The notes under the pieces were generated by a model. The model worked only from the letters and a program-made list of their open reading frames with translations, did no database searches and had not been told where the DNA came from. Shown here piece by piece: positions 34,016 through 45,411 of a stretch of DNA of 64,000 nt. Both the position numbers and the translations under genes were made by a program. Source of the DNA: Viola odorata. Its lineage: Eukaryota > Streptophyta > Magnoliopsida > Malpighiales > Violaceae. The DNA is taken from contig OY829539.1 of assembly GCA_963691705.1 (NCBI GenBank), positions 22,428,407 through 22,492,406 on the forward strand. The letters run 5' to 3'. Position 1 is the first letter of the stretch. Each line of letters begins with the position of its first letter.

Positions 34016-35540
34016 TGATCGCGCGTCGAACACGTCAAATATAAGTGTGTAATAGGTATGAAAAAGGGGTAGAAATACAACTTATCACTGTCCAGAAAGG
34101 CTTGTAGATTGTGGTAAGAGGATCGTCCACAGAGACCTCTAGGGGGATGTAGTTTCTTAGTTGACTTCCTCATCACTGCGTTTGGTTGGGAGAATCTGAA
34201 AATTAAGGCAAAAACAAAAGAGGTAAAACAGTTCAAAGTAATCTTGGTCAAAGGGTTGTCCAAGATAGGGGGTCAAGATTGGTAAATCCAATAAAAGAGA
34301 ATTTCAGGTAAGGGTGATATGAGAGCTCCCGTTCTTATGACTCGATCACTGATTCAAGAATGTTCGTCTCTGAATCCATAATACCGCTATAGAGTGGAGC
34401 TGCTCCTGTCCACTCCTGCTTCCCTCCTCTATAAATTACCCGCGGGTGCTCCCTTTCCTGGTAATCCTAGCCAAGGGACACCTTGCTGGTTAAAAAATTT
34501 ATCCATTTGGCTGCTGTCTTGAATGGTTGTTCGCTTCCTCAATAGTTTAGGGGAAGACAGTACCTAGGCCAAGTTGTCTCCCTGTGGAAACCCTAGATTG
34601 TCAATCTGGTCTTGGCCTAGATCACTTATTTTTTCTAGTTTGGTACGAGACTAGATGTCTACTTTGTCTATCCGGTGGGTGCTCCCACTCCTTCAAGGCT
34701 GACTACAACTCTTCTCTACTAGGGTTCAAGAATGATCAGATCTTGTCTCTATCGAGTTAGTGATTTTATTAAGCTTAAGAAATAAGTGAATACGAATCAA
34801 CGAGACTATTAAGGACGGTTTGGTCTCACAAGTGCATAAGAACGAAGCTCATCAACCCTTACCAAGAATAGGTGTTTAGCTACTTATACTCATAGATGGA
34901 AAATAAAAATACGTGATTGCATAAAAATATTAAATCCGGGAATTTCACAAAACTGGGAAAATTCCGGAGCAAAGAAATTTGTTCAATGTCGAAGAAGGAG
35001 AAGAAAAAAAAAGAGAGAGAAGAGGGGGAACAAGTTTGGCTATAAAACAAGCTAAAACTCCTCTGTCCTTCTCTAACTCGAACTCCTAAATAATCTCTAA
35101 AGATAATAACAAAGTTTTGAGTAATCGAAATACAAAAAGAGGGAGATCCTATCTAGGATTCTTAATTTAATTGGCGTCCTAATCCCTCTGATCTTGCTGG
35201 ACAGTTGTGATTGCCAGCTCGCAAAGCCCAAGCAAAATGCGGCCCAAAAAGGTTGCAAACGCTGCTTGCTCGAGATAGTCTTTCGCGGATGGGTCTTGGC
35301 CAAGCTCTAGGCCAAGACGCTTGAAGATCGATTTGTTTGGCACGCGAATGGATCTTGGCCAAGCTCTAGGCCAAGATGGGCTGAAAATCAGTTATAGTTC
35401 TCCACATAATGCTTTCCTTCATTAATCAGCATTAGAGCTAGAACTGCAAAAGTATGGAAAATTCAAGGAAAATCAATAGCTTTACTACTCAAATAACAAG
35501 TAAATGGACAGTAAAAACATGATGAAATAGAATGTAATCA
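34016..35540 (-). repeat. Element C 3' LTR, 1525 bp
   Basis: The termini are TGATCGCGCG (plus 34016) and GTAATCA (35540). It matches E LTR landmarks in inverted order: ACAACTTATCACTGTCC, GGGAAGACAGTACCTAGGCC, ACACCTATTCTTGGTAAGGG (inverted). It holds the motif in double copies: CTAGGCCAAG and CTTGGCCTAG near 34563 and 34610, and two pairs at 35293-35319 and 35352-35378. Confidence 0.82.
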
Positions 35541-36569
35541 AATTCCCCACACTTGAACTATGCTTGCCCCCAAGCATACTGACTCAAGACTCAATAACAA
35601 AAATAAAAACAAAACAAAAACAGAACAGACACCACGACCCCAGAGTTCTTCTTTCGGCTGTTTACCCAATCACTGAAATTACCTAGACACCTCCCTAACA
35701 GACCCAATGCTAGACTAACAGGGACCAATCAATACCCTAAACATACCCCATCCACATGGTATCAAGACATCCAACTTTTATAAATTGTTGAAATGATTAA
35801 GGGACAAAACTCTCTACAGATTTGAGTCCTACCGAAGTGCAGTTCCACCTAAATGTGTATCTAGACCACTGTGACATTTAAATCATTTATTATCAGATTT
35901 TTTTCATTTTTTTCAATTCTTTGCCTTTTTTATTTTTACAAGCATAATTAATAGCAATGCTTGTTCTTTTTGGTTTCCCAGAACTTCCACTTTTGCTATC
36001 TCTGCTCTATGACATTCTAGCACATTTTAAAACATTACACATTCAATCAGACGGAATTTAAAGCACTCTCAAATCCAGCGCAGCAACCCTTGTCACCCTA
36101 ATCGAATATTAAGCCCTAGCTAGCTGTCCTTTAGACCATGTGAATGGTTAACGTTCTGAGTACATTAGGTTATATGTCCCTAAGGCATTGATCATGTTAT
36201 GCTCATTCACTCCCCTATTACTAGAGCAATGTTTCGCCTAGATAAGTATCTAAATGTAGTTTCAGTGATGGACTAAACAGCCTAAGTTGAAAACTGGGGT
36301 TCTAGTGTACACTCATCAAGACAGACTCAAACATACATAAAAAATAAGAACAAAAACTCATGCAAACAGCAAACTCACAGACTGGACACACTGACTTGAA
36401 GAGATCAAACAATCAATCAATATTCACATCAAAACACATAAATGGTAAAAGACTCTCACAACTAACTGGACACCCTCCCCACACTTAGAAGACACAATGT
36501 CCTCATTGTGTGGAGACAAATAAAAAGAAACAGAAATAAAATTGGATGGGAAACGACACGACCTGGGGG
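35541..36569. other. 3' untranslated region of element C
   Basis: Next to the LTR the minus strand reads GCTTGGGGGCAAGCATAG and AAGTGTGGGGAATT, the hairpin plus polypurine signal common to A, C, E and Z. The rest is non-coding and matches E 58900-60090 in patches (for example CACACAATGAGGACATTGTG near 36490, read minus). Confidence 0.65.
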
Positions 36570-37801
36570 CAGATTATGTTGTAGGAGTTGGAGGAGGTGG
36601 ACTGACTCCCTGTGGAATAGAAGATGAAGGCCTCTGTTGTAGTTGTTGGGCGGTTGTAGCTCGGTGGAAGAATGGAAGGATGAAGTCCATTTTCTGGTGC
36701 AGACTTGCGACGACATGTTATACAGTTGAGGTGGAGTGGTTCAACACTTTGATCCCCTCTAAAAAGTCCTTCATGACTCCTAGCGTTTGCTTGTGGTTGG
36801 AGTCCATGGCTGTCCTCATTGCCTGCTGGCGGGCTATGGATGCTTCTGCCCATTGTGGGATTTTGTTGGATTTGTCTGCAACGTGGGACTCAGTTGGCCT
36901 GTCTTGGGGTATGTCTTGGCTTAGATAGGCCAAGATGGCCTTCTGTTGGTTGAGGATTAGGAGTTGCTGGTCATGTAGTGCTTTGGCCCATGTTGGAGGG
37001 TCATTGGTTGTTTGCGCAGCTGTTGTAGTTGTAGGATCTTAGCCTGATGTTTGGCCAAGATTATCAACTGGAGGATCTGCATTGGCAGGATCTTGGCCTG
37101 ATGTTTGGCCAAGATCCTCGACAGGAATGTCCTCTGCTACTTCTCCTAGGATAGCGATGGGTTTCAACTTGTATTTCCATCATGCTTCTTGCCAAAAATG
37201 TGCTCCTCCACCTGTGTGAAACCTATATTGCACTGAACAAACTCTCCTTCCAAATGGAAGTATCCCATTTGGTCGAAGGCTTTCAAATCTAATATTTTAG
37301 GGGAGCAAAATTTGTGCAAATCAGCAGAAGCAAGGTCTAAATTGCAAGTATGCACAACCAACCAAGTAATGAGGGGCCCTAAAATGAGCTTGGAAATGGA
37401 CTCACAAACATGCAATTGATGAACCAAATAGAGACCTAAATTAACCCTTTTTTTGTTCATCATACACCAAAGCAAGAAGAGCTCGAATTTAGATAAATTC
37501 TCAGAAACTTTTGTCTTCCCCGAGAGGTTGATAGACAGAGTTCTGTGGAGCATTCTAAGTGCAGGATTTTGAATTGTGTGTGCCTTAGAATTCCTATCAA
37601 AAACTACAGGAGGGTTTCTAGTAAGCTCTCAGAACACAACTGTTTTATCCCAATCAGTGGGATAATCAGACAGAGGTTCATCAGAGTAATCAAATCCTAG
37701 CATGGTATTGAATTCATTAATTGACAAGTGAGACCATTTATCACACAAACGAAAATTAACCACATCTGCAGCATCAAAATTGGGCTTGTCTCTACCCCTA
37801 A
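36570..37801 (-). pseudogene. Extra 3' ORF of element C, split by element D
   Basis: The open part starts at the D junction with RGRDKPNFDAADVVNFRL and runs through WSHLSINEFNTMLGF, TLSINLSGKTKVSENL, LLWCMMNKKRVNLG and DLKAFDQMGYFHLEGEF. TGA 37629-37631 interrupts it after DKTVVF, and a one-base change near 37170 shifts the frame. Beyond that the tail encodes DLGQTSGQD and NLGQTSG, where the dispersed motif crosses in the LGQ frame. It is homologous to the extra ORFs of A and E. Only this C-terminal part is present in the window. Confidence 0.7.
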
Positions 37802-38379
37802 TGATAAGATTCGGATCTTTGTCGAGGGGTAGATAGGGAAAATGGATTCTTGGGTTCACTGTTCCCGGCCGTCCGATGTACCTGCAAAGCGCCGGAGGGG
37901 ATCTCCGGTGGAAACACTCTGATGCTTAAGTCAGTAGAGGTAGTGGAAAATAGCAGAATTTTAGCCAGCGATCTTAGGCTTACCTTCTTCCTTGATCCTG
38001 GGGGTATTTATAGGCAGAATATTAAGTATTTCCTGGGAGAATTACGTTATTCTAGGGTGCTAACGGGTCCGTCAGGTGGTAGGAATTCCCCGTAAGCGAA
38101 GCGTGCTATCATTGCGTTATATCTAGGGGGTAGGCGTTATCTAGGCGAGGTAATGCCCACGCCCCCTAAGGGATGTCATGCCTTGCCTGGGATGGGATAA
38201 CGTAATTCCCATGATTGGATAACGTGAGACCCCCCGTTGGTGTCGACCATCCCAGCGCTCATCGTACCTCGAGAGGCGATAGTCTCTATGCTGTCTGTCC
38301 GGTAGGTATAATAGCTTTCTGCCCCTAACACAGGGTATGAAGACGAAAAATACCCCTGGCGTTAGGTCTATTGTTATCA
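37802..38379 (-). repeat. Element D 3' LTR, about 578 bp
   Basis: It begins TGATAAGATTC and is proposed to end TTGTTATCA, so the termini form the inverted pair TGATAA/TTATCA. 37860-38345 aligns with 63545-64000 in the same orientation, with roughly 75 percent identity by eye. It includes the hairpin GCCGGAG/CTCCGG and the passage GTCGACCATCCCAGCG. The inner boundary is inferred from the terminal inverted bases. Confidence 0.65.
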
Positions 38380-38529
38380 CAAGCCCAACCGAAAATGAGC
38401 CCGGGTGTTTACCAAGGGCTACCGCTTCACTTTCGGCCTTACCTGCTTAACGTTCTTTCGATGTGATTGGGTGGTTCGTTTGCCAAGAAATAGGCCCCTC
38501 TCTCTTTTTTACCGCTGTTCTTCTGGGCC

Positions 38530-38536
38530 TATAAAT
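38530..38536 (+). promoter_or_regulatory. TATA box of the first antisense unit in element D
   Basis: TATAAAT lies 68 bp before ATG 38598 and is followed by a pyrimidine-rich leader. Its spacing to the ATG is ordinary for a plant promoter with a short leader. It supports transcription opposite to the retrotransposon. Confidence 0.45.
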
Positions 38537-38597
38537 TATCCTTTTACCGCGCTGACCTTTTCGCAACCTTTCTCGCATTTTTCTTGATATTTTCATC

Positions 38598-38960
38598 ATG
38601 GATGAACTCACTAAGAACTTTCTGATCTCGAAAGCGTACGGTCTGAAGAATCTCACTGAGGCTGACATTGGTTTCCTGGAGACCATGATGAGGAAGACCT
38701 CTGAGGATATCATGGAGCTTCAGGGGATGATGACCCCTCTCCTATCCAGGCAGCTTGCGACTTCCTTAGAGGACTTCAGCCCTTTGGAGAGTGTGACTAA
38801 GTTGGCCGCCACTATCTCTCATCTCGAGGTGGTGATTACCATGTTACGGTGCAGGAAAGACTAAGCTGACCTCTGTTGTGGATGCCCTGAGGGAGATTTC
38901 TGAGGTGTCGGGGGAAAATGACGCTGGCTCTCATGCTTGACCGTTGGCCGCCGTCTCTTT
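38598..38960 (+). pseudogene. Antisense unit 1 of element D, small helical protein
   Basis: Open from ATG 38598: MDELTKNFLISKAYGLKNL, then LEVVITMLRCRKD and TAA at 38862. The frame one base over continues as KLTSVVDALREISEVSGEN to TGA near 38938, so a single-base change probably ended the first frame early. Full length would be about 115 residues, mostly helical. I do not recognise the family. It lies in the D 3' region between LTR and integrase, on the opposite strand, behind a TATA box. Confidence 0.45.
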
Positions 38961-39470
38961 ACTTTTATGCTTTCTGTGTACGCACTCAAGCGCTTAGGCC
39001 GTTCAGGCCACAAATAAATAAAATGTCATTTCGATTATTGTACTGTCTTCAACTTTTGATATCTCGTCAGTTGTCGTGCTTAGTTAGGTGTGGTTCTAGC
39101 CCAACCGAAAACGGGTCTTTCGCGGGACATAGTGCTGTAATGCTTGCATTCGCTCTTTGAGAGTTGATAATAAGTGTTTTGCTCAACCGTTTCTTGCGCT
39201 GTATTCCTAGTTGTGGGTAGTTGGGCGGTTTTTCGGCGCCTTTTGATTGGCGCAATTTTTGAGCGGGCGTGATCACGCCGGATCGGACTCTGCAATTATG
39301 TTTGTTCTTCTCCAGGCGCATTAATTGTCCTCAAGGGGCATGCGAAAAGATCGGAGCATCTCTCTGCCATGGCTATTTAATGGGATTTTCCTTTATTTCT
39401 CCTGCTCATCTTCTTCTTCTTACTTCTCCGTCCAAATTATTCATAGTTTTTTTTTACCGATTCATATTTT

Positions 39471-39876
39471 ATGGAGATTGTTGAACATGAGCTTTTATCT
39501 ACTCCTCCAACTTCTCCAAATTTCGATGATCCTCCTTCTCCTCCATGTCTGAAAAGACGATTCCCTCGCCGCAAGGGTCACAAAAGATCAAAGAGGAAGG
39601 TTTCTAACCCGGTCGATGCGTCTTCTGACTTCTATGTGCCCCCCGTTCGAAAAGGTGATGAACTGTTTCCTCACATTAACCGTTTCTTGGAAAGAGATTC
39701 TGCTCGCAATACTGGTTCCAAAGCAACGGTTACTGATGTTAGGGGGGAGCCGAGCTCGGAGTTGCTGGGTCGAGAAAAAAGTTGATGAGCCTTTCCCCCT
39801 TGCTAACGGGGAGCTGTCATCTTCAGATGGAGATGACGTTTTCTATTATGACACCTACTGGCCAGACGAGGATTAA
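39471..39876 (+). pseudogene. Antisense unit 2 of element D, basic-acidic small protein
   Basis: ATG 39471 (MEIVEHELLSTPPTSPNF) follows a TATTTAAT box at 39374 and a TC-rich leader. A basic block KRRFPRRKGHKRSKRK, like a nuclear localisation signal, is followed by a neutral linker. An A-run at about 39774 shifts the frame. The other frame continues DEPFPLANGELSSSDGDD and ends at TAA 39874-39876 with YYDTYWPDED. Joined length would be about 135 residues. The family is unknown. The basic N-terminus and acidic-aromatic tail recall small nuclear regulators, but that is only an impression. Confidence 0.45.
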
Positions 39877-40381
39877 TGGCCACGCATTAGGCGTGCTGTA
39901 GATGCCGTATGGCTTTTGATGAATAAAGTGATATTCTCTATTTTTCTTTCTTTTGCCACTGTGTCCTCTTGTTAGCTCTTTGATCTTGCTGATGGCTAAC
40001 GCAAAACGTTAGCCACTTTTAGGGTAACCGTTCTGCGATTGTTTGACTCGGTCAAAATTAACCGCCACTTGGAAAGTCGTGACAAATAACTGCTTGGTTT
40101 TAAACTTTTTTCTACCATGATTCCATGTGGCTACTTTCTCTTTACACGCGTCGTCATGCGACTGGTGGTTCAATTAATTCGGTGGCACTTAGTCCTTTAA
40201 GAAGGGACCATTTTCTCTTTCTTGCTCTTTTCGCCCTCATTTCAAATTTTCTCTCTTCTCCTCTTTCTGCTTTTTCTCGAAGAACTTCTTGCTCGTCCGC
40301 CGCCTTCCGCCGGTTCGCCTACGAATCTTTCCTTTCAAGGTACCACTTCATCTTTTCAGATTTTCTGTTCACTGCTTTATT
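39877..40381. other. Spacer between antisense units 2 and 3 of element D
   Basis: Non-coding, with a CT-rich stretch 40200-40340 that looks like a plant leader. It contains GCTAACG at 39995 and its inverse CGTTAGC at 40007. Confidence 0.45.
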
Positions 40382-42525
40382 ATGCATAGGACTAGAGTCG
40401 CTCGTATTTTCCAGAGACCTTTAGATCTAGAAATCGAACAAACACCCAGTATGTTCTCGTGTGAGACGATTTTGAGGGCTGAATTAGAGGAACACGGTAT
40501 TACTTTTCCCCTGGACATGTCCCTATCGTTCCTGACGGTGACATGCGACTTCACGATCCGCTGTGGGGAAACTGTAGGCTGGTCTACTTTAAAATATTCC
40601 TTTATGGCTTTCGCTTCCCAATCCATATTTCAATTGCAAAATTGTTGCGCAAGCATAACCTTAATCCTGCCCAGATAACCCCTTCTTCTTAGTGTGGGGT
40701 CTATGCCTTTCTTCGCGCTTGCGAGATGAAGAGTATTTTTACTCCATCTCTCAATTTAATTCGCAAATTCTTTAACATGACCTATCGTAATTGTTTAATC
40801 GATATCACTCCGAGGTGGAATGACGTGTTCGTGCAGTCGTTCTAGCAGAGGTTTCGTGGCTTTGAGGAAGTTGTGGCTGACTGGAAGGGCAGTTTCTTCA
40901 TCCTTGAGCTACTGTCCCGTTTATGGCGCCCGGGCTTTAATCGAGAACTTATCGGGGTCGTCTGGGTAAACCCGGTGGTGTTATCCAGGAGTGAGTTAAA
41001 TCAAGCTAACGCCTTGCTAGATATAGATACGTCTTATCATATCCAGGAGTTCGCTTCGTACAGGCTTCTAAAGGAGTGCGTTATGGGTGAGTTTGTCTTT
41101 TTTCGCGTTTTCTCCTTGACTTATTCACTACTCTAATGTGCTTCCTTAATAGGAGATGTCGATGGCCAGTCGTCTAGGGGGGCTAGCGTTCCCTTGAACG
41201 TGGTACCGCTCCGAACACTACCAACCTCTCCCCCTTCTGGGGGCTCCAGCCATCAAAGTGCTTTACCAAATAGGGGAAGATTTAAGACAGTCGAAAGGGG
41301 AGGGCGTGGCGTCTTTACTCGGGCCTCTCGTTTTCTTGAGAATTGGCTACCGGTTTGGCGTGGAGGGATAAATCTGAATCAGCCCGCGAATAGAATGGCT
41401 GACAGCGACAGTGAGGATATGGATACCAAAGCAGACCTCCGTCATGCTTCTACATTCCAATGGAAGAAACTCAGAATGGGTGGAGATAGGCAGGCTATCG
41501 GGGCTTCTTCTGACAATGCTGTCGTGGCACCTACCGTGATGCCTAACGTTTCTACTGTGGCAAGTACTTCTCCAACAGTGAAGGTTGCTGTAGCGCCAGC
41601 TGTCGTTCTTCCTACCGCCACTGAAGTTCTGTTAGTGGCAGATTCCATTCCACCAGCTAACGCTCCTGATTCTCCAATTTCTTGCTGTATTCCAGATGTG
41701 GCGGTAACGACTTCTCTTGTGAGTCCAGTTTCTGAGTTTCCGCCCAAGGCTCCTCTATGGTTGTTTTTTACTTCTATTTTTGAAGTAAGTGCTGAAGACT
41801 CTTCTTCGACTCCAATGGTCAATCTCTCTCTCGAAGGCCCTAAAGGGATCCCGTGCTATCGCATGGATTTGACAAGGCTTGGCATTAACAGTCTTCGCAC
41901 TGCAGGGGTGCCAAACCCTTTCTCCAGAGATGAATTAACGGCACCCTTAATAGGAAAAATGATGAGCTCTTCGAAGGAAAGAGAAGTTTCTACAGCTTTC
42001 TCCAAGGGCTCGCTACACGCGCGTTATGAATGACTCTCTAGATGCCTTCCGTTATCTGGACTATGCAGTCGAGGCTTATGACAACGAACTGCAGGATTTT
42101 TCTCGCGCAATGTGCACTCAAAAGGTGCAGCTTGACCGGGCGTTAGGCCAAGTGAAGTTGTTAACGCGTCTTCACGACGAGTCGCAAAAGGAGCTAAACC
42201 GTGAGAGGTCTAAAGGGAAGGCGAAAGTCGAGGTTCTGGAGGTAGAGTTAGCGACAGAAAAGAAGAAAAATTGTCTTCTTCGCGAAGAGATGCTGGCTCG
42301 AGACGAGGAGTTCGCTAGGGTTCCGCTGAAGATGGAGTGGTGGAAAAAGAAGGTCCTAGAGGCCTTCAATTCTGGATTTGCAGCCTATTACTAAAGTGGT
42401 TCTTTCGATCCGACTAAGATTGCCGATTATACCTCTGCCATAATGGACAAGGTTGATGAAAACAAAGACGGCCTGTCTTCTGTAGAGGGAGGGAATAATG
42501 GTGACAGTGGTGGCGGTAGCACGTA
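40382..42525 (+). pseudogene. Antisense unit 3 of element D, decayed Transposase_28-like gene
   Basis: ATG 40382 (MHRTRVARIFQRPLDLEIEQ). The first part contains EEHGITFPLDMSLSFL, aligned with FNYGFRLPLDPLVQQLL of unit 4. The frame breaks near 40560; the shifted frame reads NLNPAQITPSS, stop, CGVYAFLRACEMKS, matching NLAQLSPNAFCVVYAFLALC of unit 4. DWKGSFFILELLSRLWRPGF continues to about 41080. After a likely intron near 41085-41155 comes a low-complexity second exon (41156-42030). One base later, in another frame, follows a long coiled coil (LDRALGQVKLLTRLHDESQK) to about 42525. It resembles the putative gypsy type transposon family. Confidence 0.55.
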
Positions 42526-43053
42526 GCGATCTCCCCTACCGGGTGACTCAAGTGTCGTGAAGGACTTCTAAATTTCCGCCTTGATTATGATTTTATTCCT
42601 GTTTGTATCTCTTTTATTTTTCATGAAATTGTGTTGCAAGGCCATTTAACGTTGTTCATCTTGTAATAACACAAACGCTACGATACCGTTATCGCTTATT
42701 TTCTTGGATTTTGAGTCTTGGTCTATTTTTTACTAACGCTGACGACGCGTTGTTAGCGTCTTCCTGCTATTGCAACATTTGCTGAAGCTACATGTCAGAG
42801 CTGGTGCTACTTTTCATGGCATTAAATGCTGCAGACCCCCAATTAATGCGATCGAAGGAGTCATGATAAGGGAAGACACGTGTCTTTCTTTTGATGAGGT
42901 GTTTTGAGAGAAGCACCTCCTAGGGAGTAGTAAGGACTGAAGTGTCTCACCGTTTTCAAAAGTTACATCTCTTGCGCGTGTCGCGTTTCTCCCACACACC
43001 ACTTTGCCATGTGTCGATTGCCCACTAGTTGCGTCTTTTGACCCCTTTAGGGT
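42526..43053. other. Spacer between antisense units 3 and 4 of element D
   Basis: Non-coding. ACTAACGCTGACGACGCG and GTTAGCGTC lie close together at 42732-42760, an inverted pair of the D-specific word. A TATTTATAA box at 43054 ends the spacer. Confidence 0.45.
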
Positions 43054-43234
43054 TATTTATAATGTTCTCCCCTTCTCCTTTTTTCTTTTTTATCTCCTTT
43101 CCATCTCATTATTTCTTCTCAAAAACAACTTGCGTCGTTCTTTCTTTCCTCATGCTGGAATTCTTGGTGTTGCTTTGGCGAAGGTACACTTACTTCTTAC
43201 TTCTTTTTCTTACCCTTTTCTTTTTCGTTTAATT

Positions 43235-45411
43235 ATGGCAAAAACTCGTCATTCTTCAAAATTTATTGGGGAAGAAAAAATTGAAAACACCCCCACTTCT
43301 CTTTACACCTTGCCCCTGGTTCATCGTGGGTTAGCCGAGTTCAATGCTCGGCTTCCTGATGACTATTCGGTTCGAGTAGCTTCTGAGTCGCTTTGCCTTA
43401 ACAGCGAATTATCTGATAACAGTAGAATATTGTATGCCAAACTGTTCAACTACGGGTTTCGGCTTCCTCTTGACCCGCTGGTACAGCAGTTGTTAGTTCA
43501 ATTTGACATGAACCTGGCCCAACTAAGTCCCAACGCGTTTTGCGTTGTTTATGCTTTCCTGGCGTTGTGCCGATTTAAAGGAATTGAGTCTCCTTCCATC
43601 GTATTGCTTCAAGATCTTTTCCAGTTGTATTCTTGTAAAGGGGTAATAGCGATAGCACCCCGTTATGATGATAACTCATTAAAGCCATTTACTTGGAAAC
43701 TCATGGGTCTCGAGTCTTCTATTGTCAGCTGGAAAGAAGGATTTTTTATTGTTGACCTACCCGATCCCTTATGGAGGACCGATTTTAATCATGAGATTAA
43801 GGATATGGCTTGGGGTGATAGAAAACCGCTTTCTTCTCCGGAGGATGGTTGGCTACAAAAGCTGCTTCAACTGGAGTTTAGTGTTGACACCCGTAAGGTA
43901 GCCAACGGGGTAGATGTTGAGAAGTGAAAAGTTGGTGAGTATTTGTCCCACTCTCTTTATGTTTCTGGAAAGTACTAACACTTACGTTTTTTCATTGTAC
44001 CACTGCGAAATCTTCTGTGGGAGGGGCCACCACCGTTACTTTGGTCTCACCACCTTCTCAAGAGGTCGCGGTTACCCTTGACGCTACTCAGGCGTCGTCT
44101 TCGAGAGTACGTGTTGTCAAAAGAAAGAAGAGAAGCAGAAACGCGAGCGGTACATGTTCTGTTCTCCCCCAAGGCACCGCCTCCTCAGAAGTTACCGCCA
44201 CCGACTCACTTCCTACGAGAATTCCTCTAGTTTCTACGTCTGCTCGGGTATTTTTTAGTCGTTGCTGCTACCGATTCCTTTCATTCCTTTACCGTCGTCT
44301 TATTACGTTTTGTTCTTCTTAGGGAATTAGCACTGTCTCCACTCATTCCCTTCCTGACCAGAATATGTCCATTGTGAGTTTTCTCGTGAACCGCCAGAAG
44401 AAAGCTCGCCATGACTTTCAGAATAGCCCAACCTCGTCTGGCGTTAATCCTTCTTCGAGAATTTCTATGGAAGCTGGCGTGCCTCTCGAATAGTCTCAAG
44501 GTGCTAAACTTGGTGGTGACTTTCAAGCCTTTGCTGAGTCTTCTCCGCTTCATTCTTCTTCCGCCGCTATGGGTTTTCAGTCGGATATGATGGGTTCTGA
44601 TTTTAAAGCACTTGTTGGGACTGGGTCTTTTGTTCCTGACATGGGGGGTTCCGCTAACCACCCTCCCTCTCCACCTACCCTGCCTTTCGTGCCTATGTCT
44701 CCACCTCCTGTTGAGAGGGGTAACGCTGTTTCCGACTTGGTGGTTGGTGTGAGTACATATACTCCTTCCGGGCCTGTCACTCACCAAGTTAACTTGAGCG
44801 CCTTTAGGGAGGAAGCTCTTCAAATTTCAGGGACTGATGGTGATGACACTGTCCTTGCGACTACGTCTCTTTTGGCGGCTCGAGTGATGTCACATCGAGG
44901 GGAAAGGGGTGTATTTTTTGCCAAGAGTCGTCAGGAGCGTATAAATCTCGTTCGTTCTCGGTTATTCTCCTCCTTTTGCCATCTTCATTATTTGGATGAG
45001 GATGACGCTAGGGTAGCGGCAGAGGGGCAAAGAGAGATAGATACATTCATGAATGAGCATCAGAGGCTTCTGGATGTCGTGGCTGCTACCAAGAAGGAAG
45101 CGGAGGTTGCTAGGCTTGCTTTGGAAGATGAAAAACATAAGAGTGTTGTTCTGAACACACGCTTTTCTGAGGAAGAAGCTAGGCTAGAGTTGGAGAGGCG
45201 TAGAAATGCTGAGTTATCTGCCGAGCTCAGTCTTTCTGCTGAAAAATGCCGTTGGTATATGCAAGAGGGAGCGGGGATTATTTCAGACGCTTTTATGAAG
45301 TATCATGGGGCGGACGCCCTTCAGATTGACGTCCTTTTCGAGTACTATGATGAGAGGGCCCCGTCAAGGTTAGCACGTAACCTTTCCTCATTATTTTCTT
45401 TTTTGAAATGA
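43235..45411 (+). pseudogene. Antisense unit 4 of element D, Transposase_28-like gene with coiled coil
   Basis: ATG 43235 (MAKTRHSSKFIGEEKIEN) lies 181 bp after the TATTTATAA box. Exon 1 (230 codons) holds the domain: VHRGLAEFNARLPDDYSVRV, YGFRLPLDPLVQQLL, CVVYAFLALCRFKGIESP, LPDPLWRTDFNHEIKDM. TGA 43925-43927 ends it just before a GTGAGT donor. Later exons from about 44000 and 44322 (a CTTCTTAG acceptor) encode Ser/Pro-rich sequence with NLS-like KRKKRSR and one TAG near 44491. An open C-terminal part to 45411 carries a coiled coil (ATKKEAEVARLALEDEK). It resembles proteins labelled putative gypsy type transposon. It converges on the D integrase and overlaps its 3' end by 67 bp. Function unknown. 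Confidence 0.6.

Larger units (their letters stand above)
34016..37801 (-). mobile_element. Element C: Athila-like retrotransposon, 3' part
   Basis: Minus orientation: 3' LTR 34016-35540, 3' UTR 35541-36569 and the C-terminal part of the extra ORF up to 37801. Element D then begins. gag, pol and 5' LTR should continue to the right of D, beyond the window. LTR and ORF are clearly of the same family as E: they share TGATTRCATTSTATTTCATC at the LTR start and LSINLSGKTKVS in the ORF. Confidence 0.8.
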
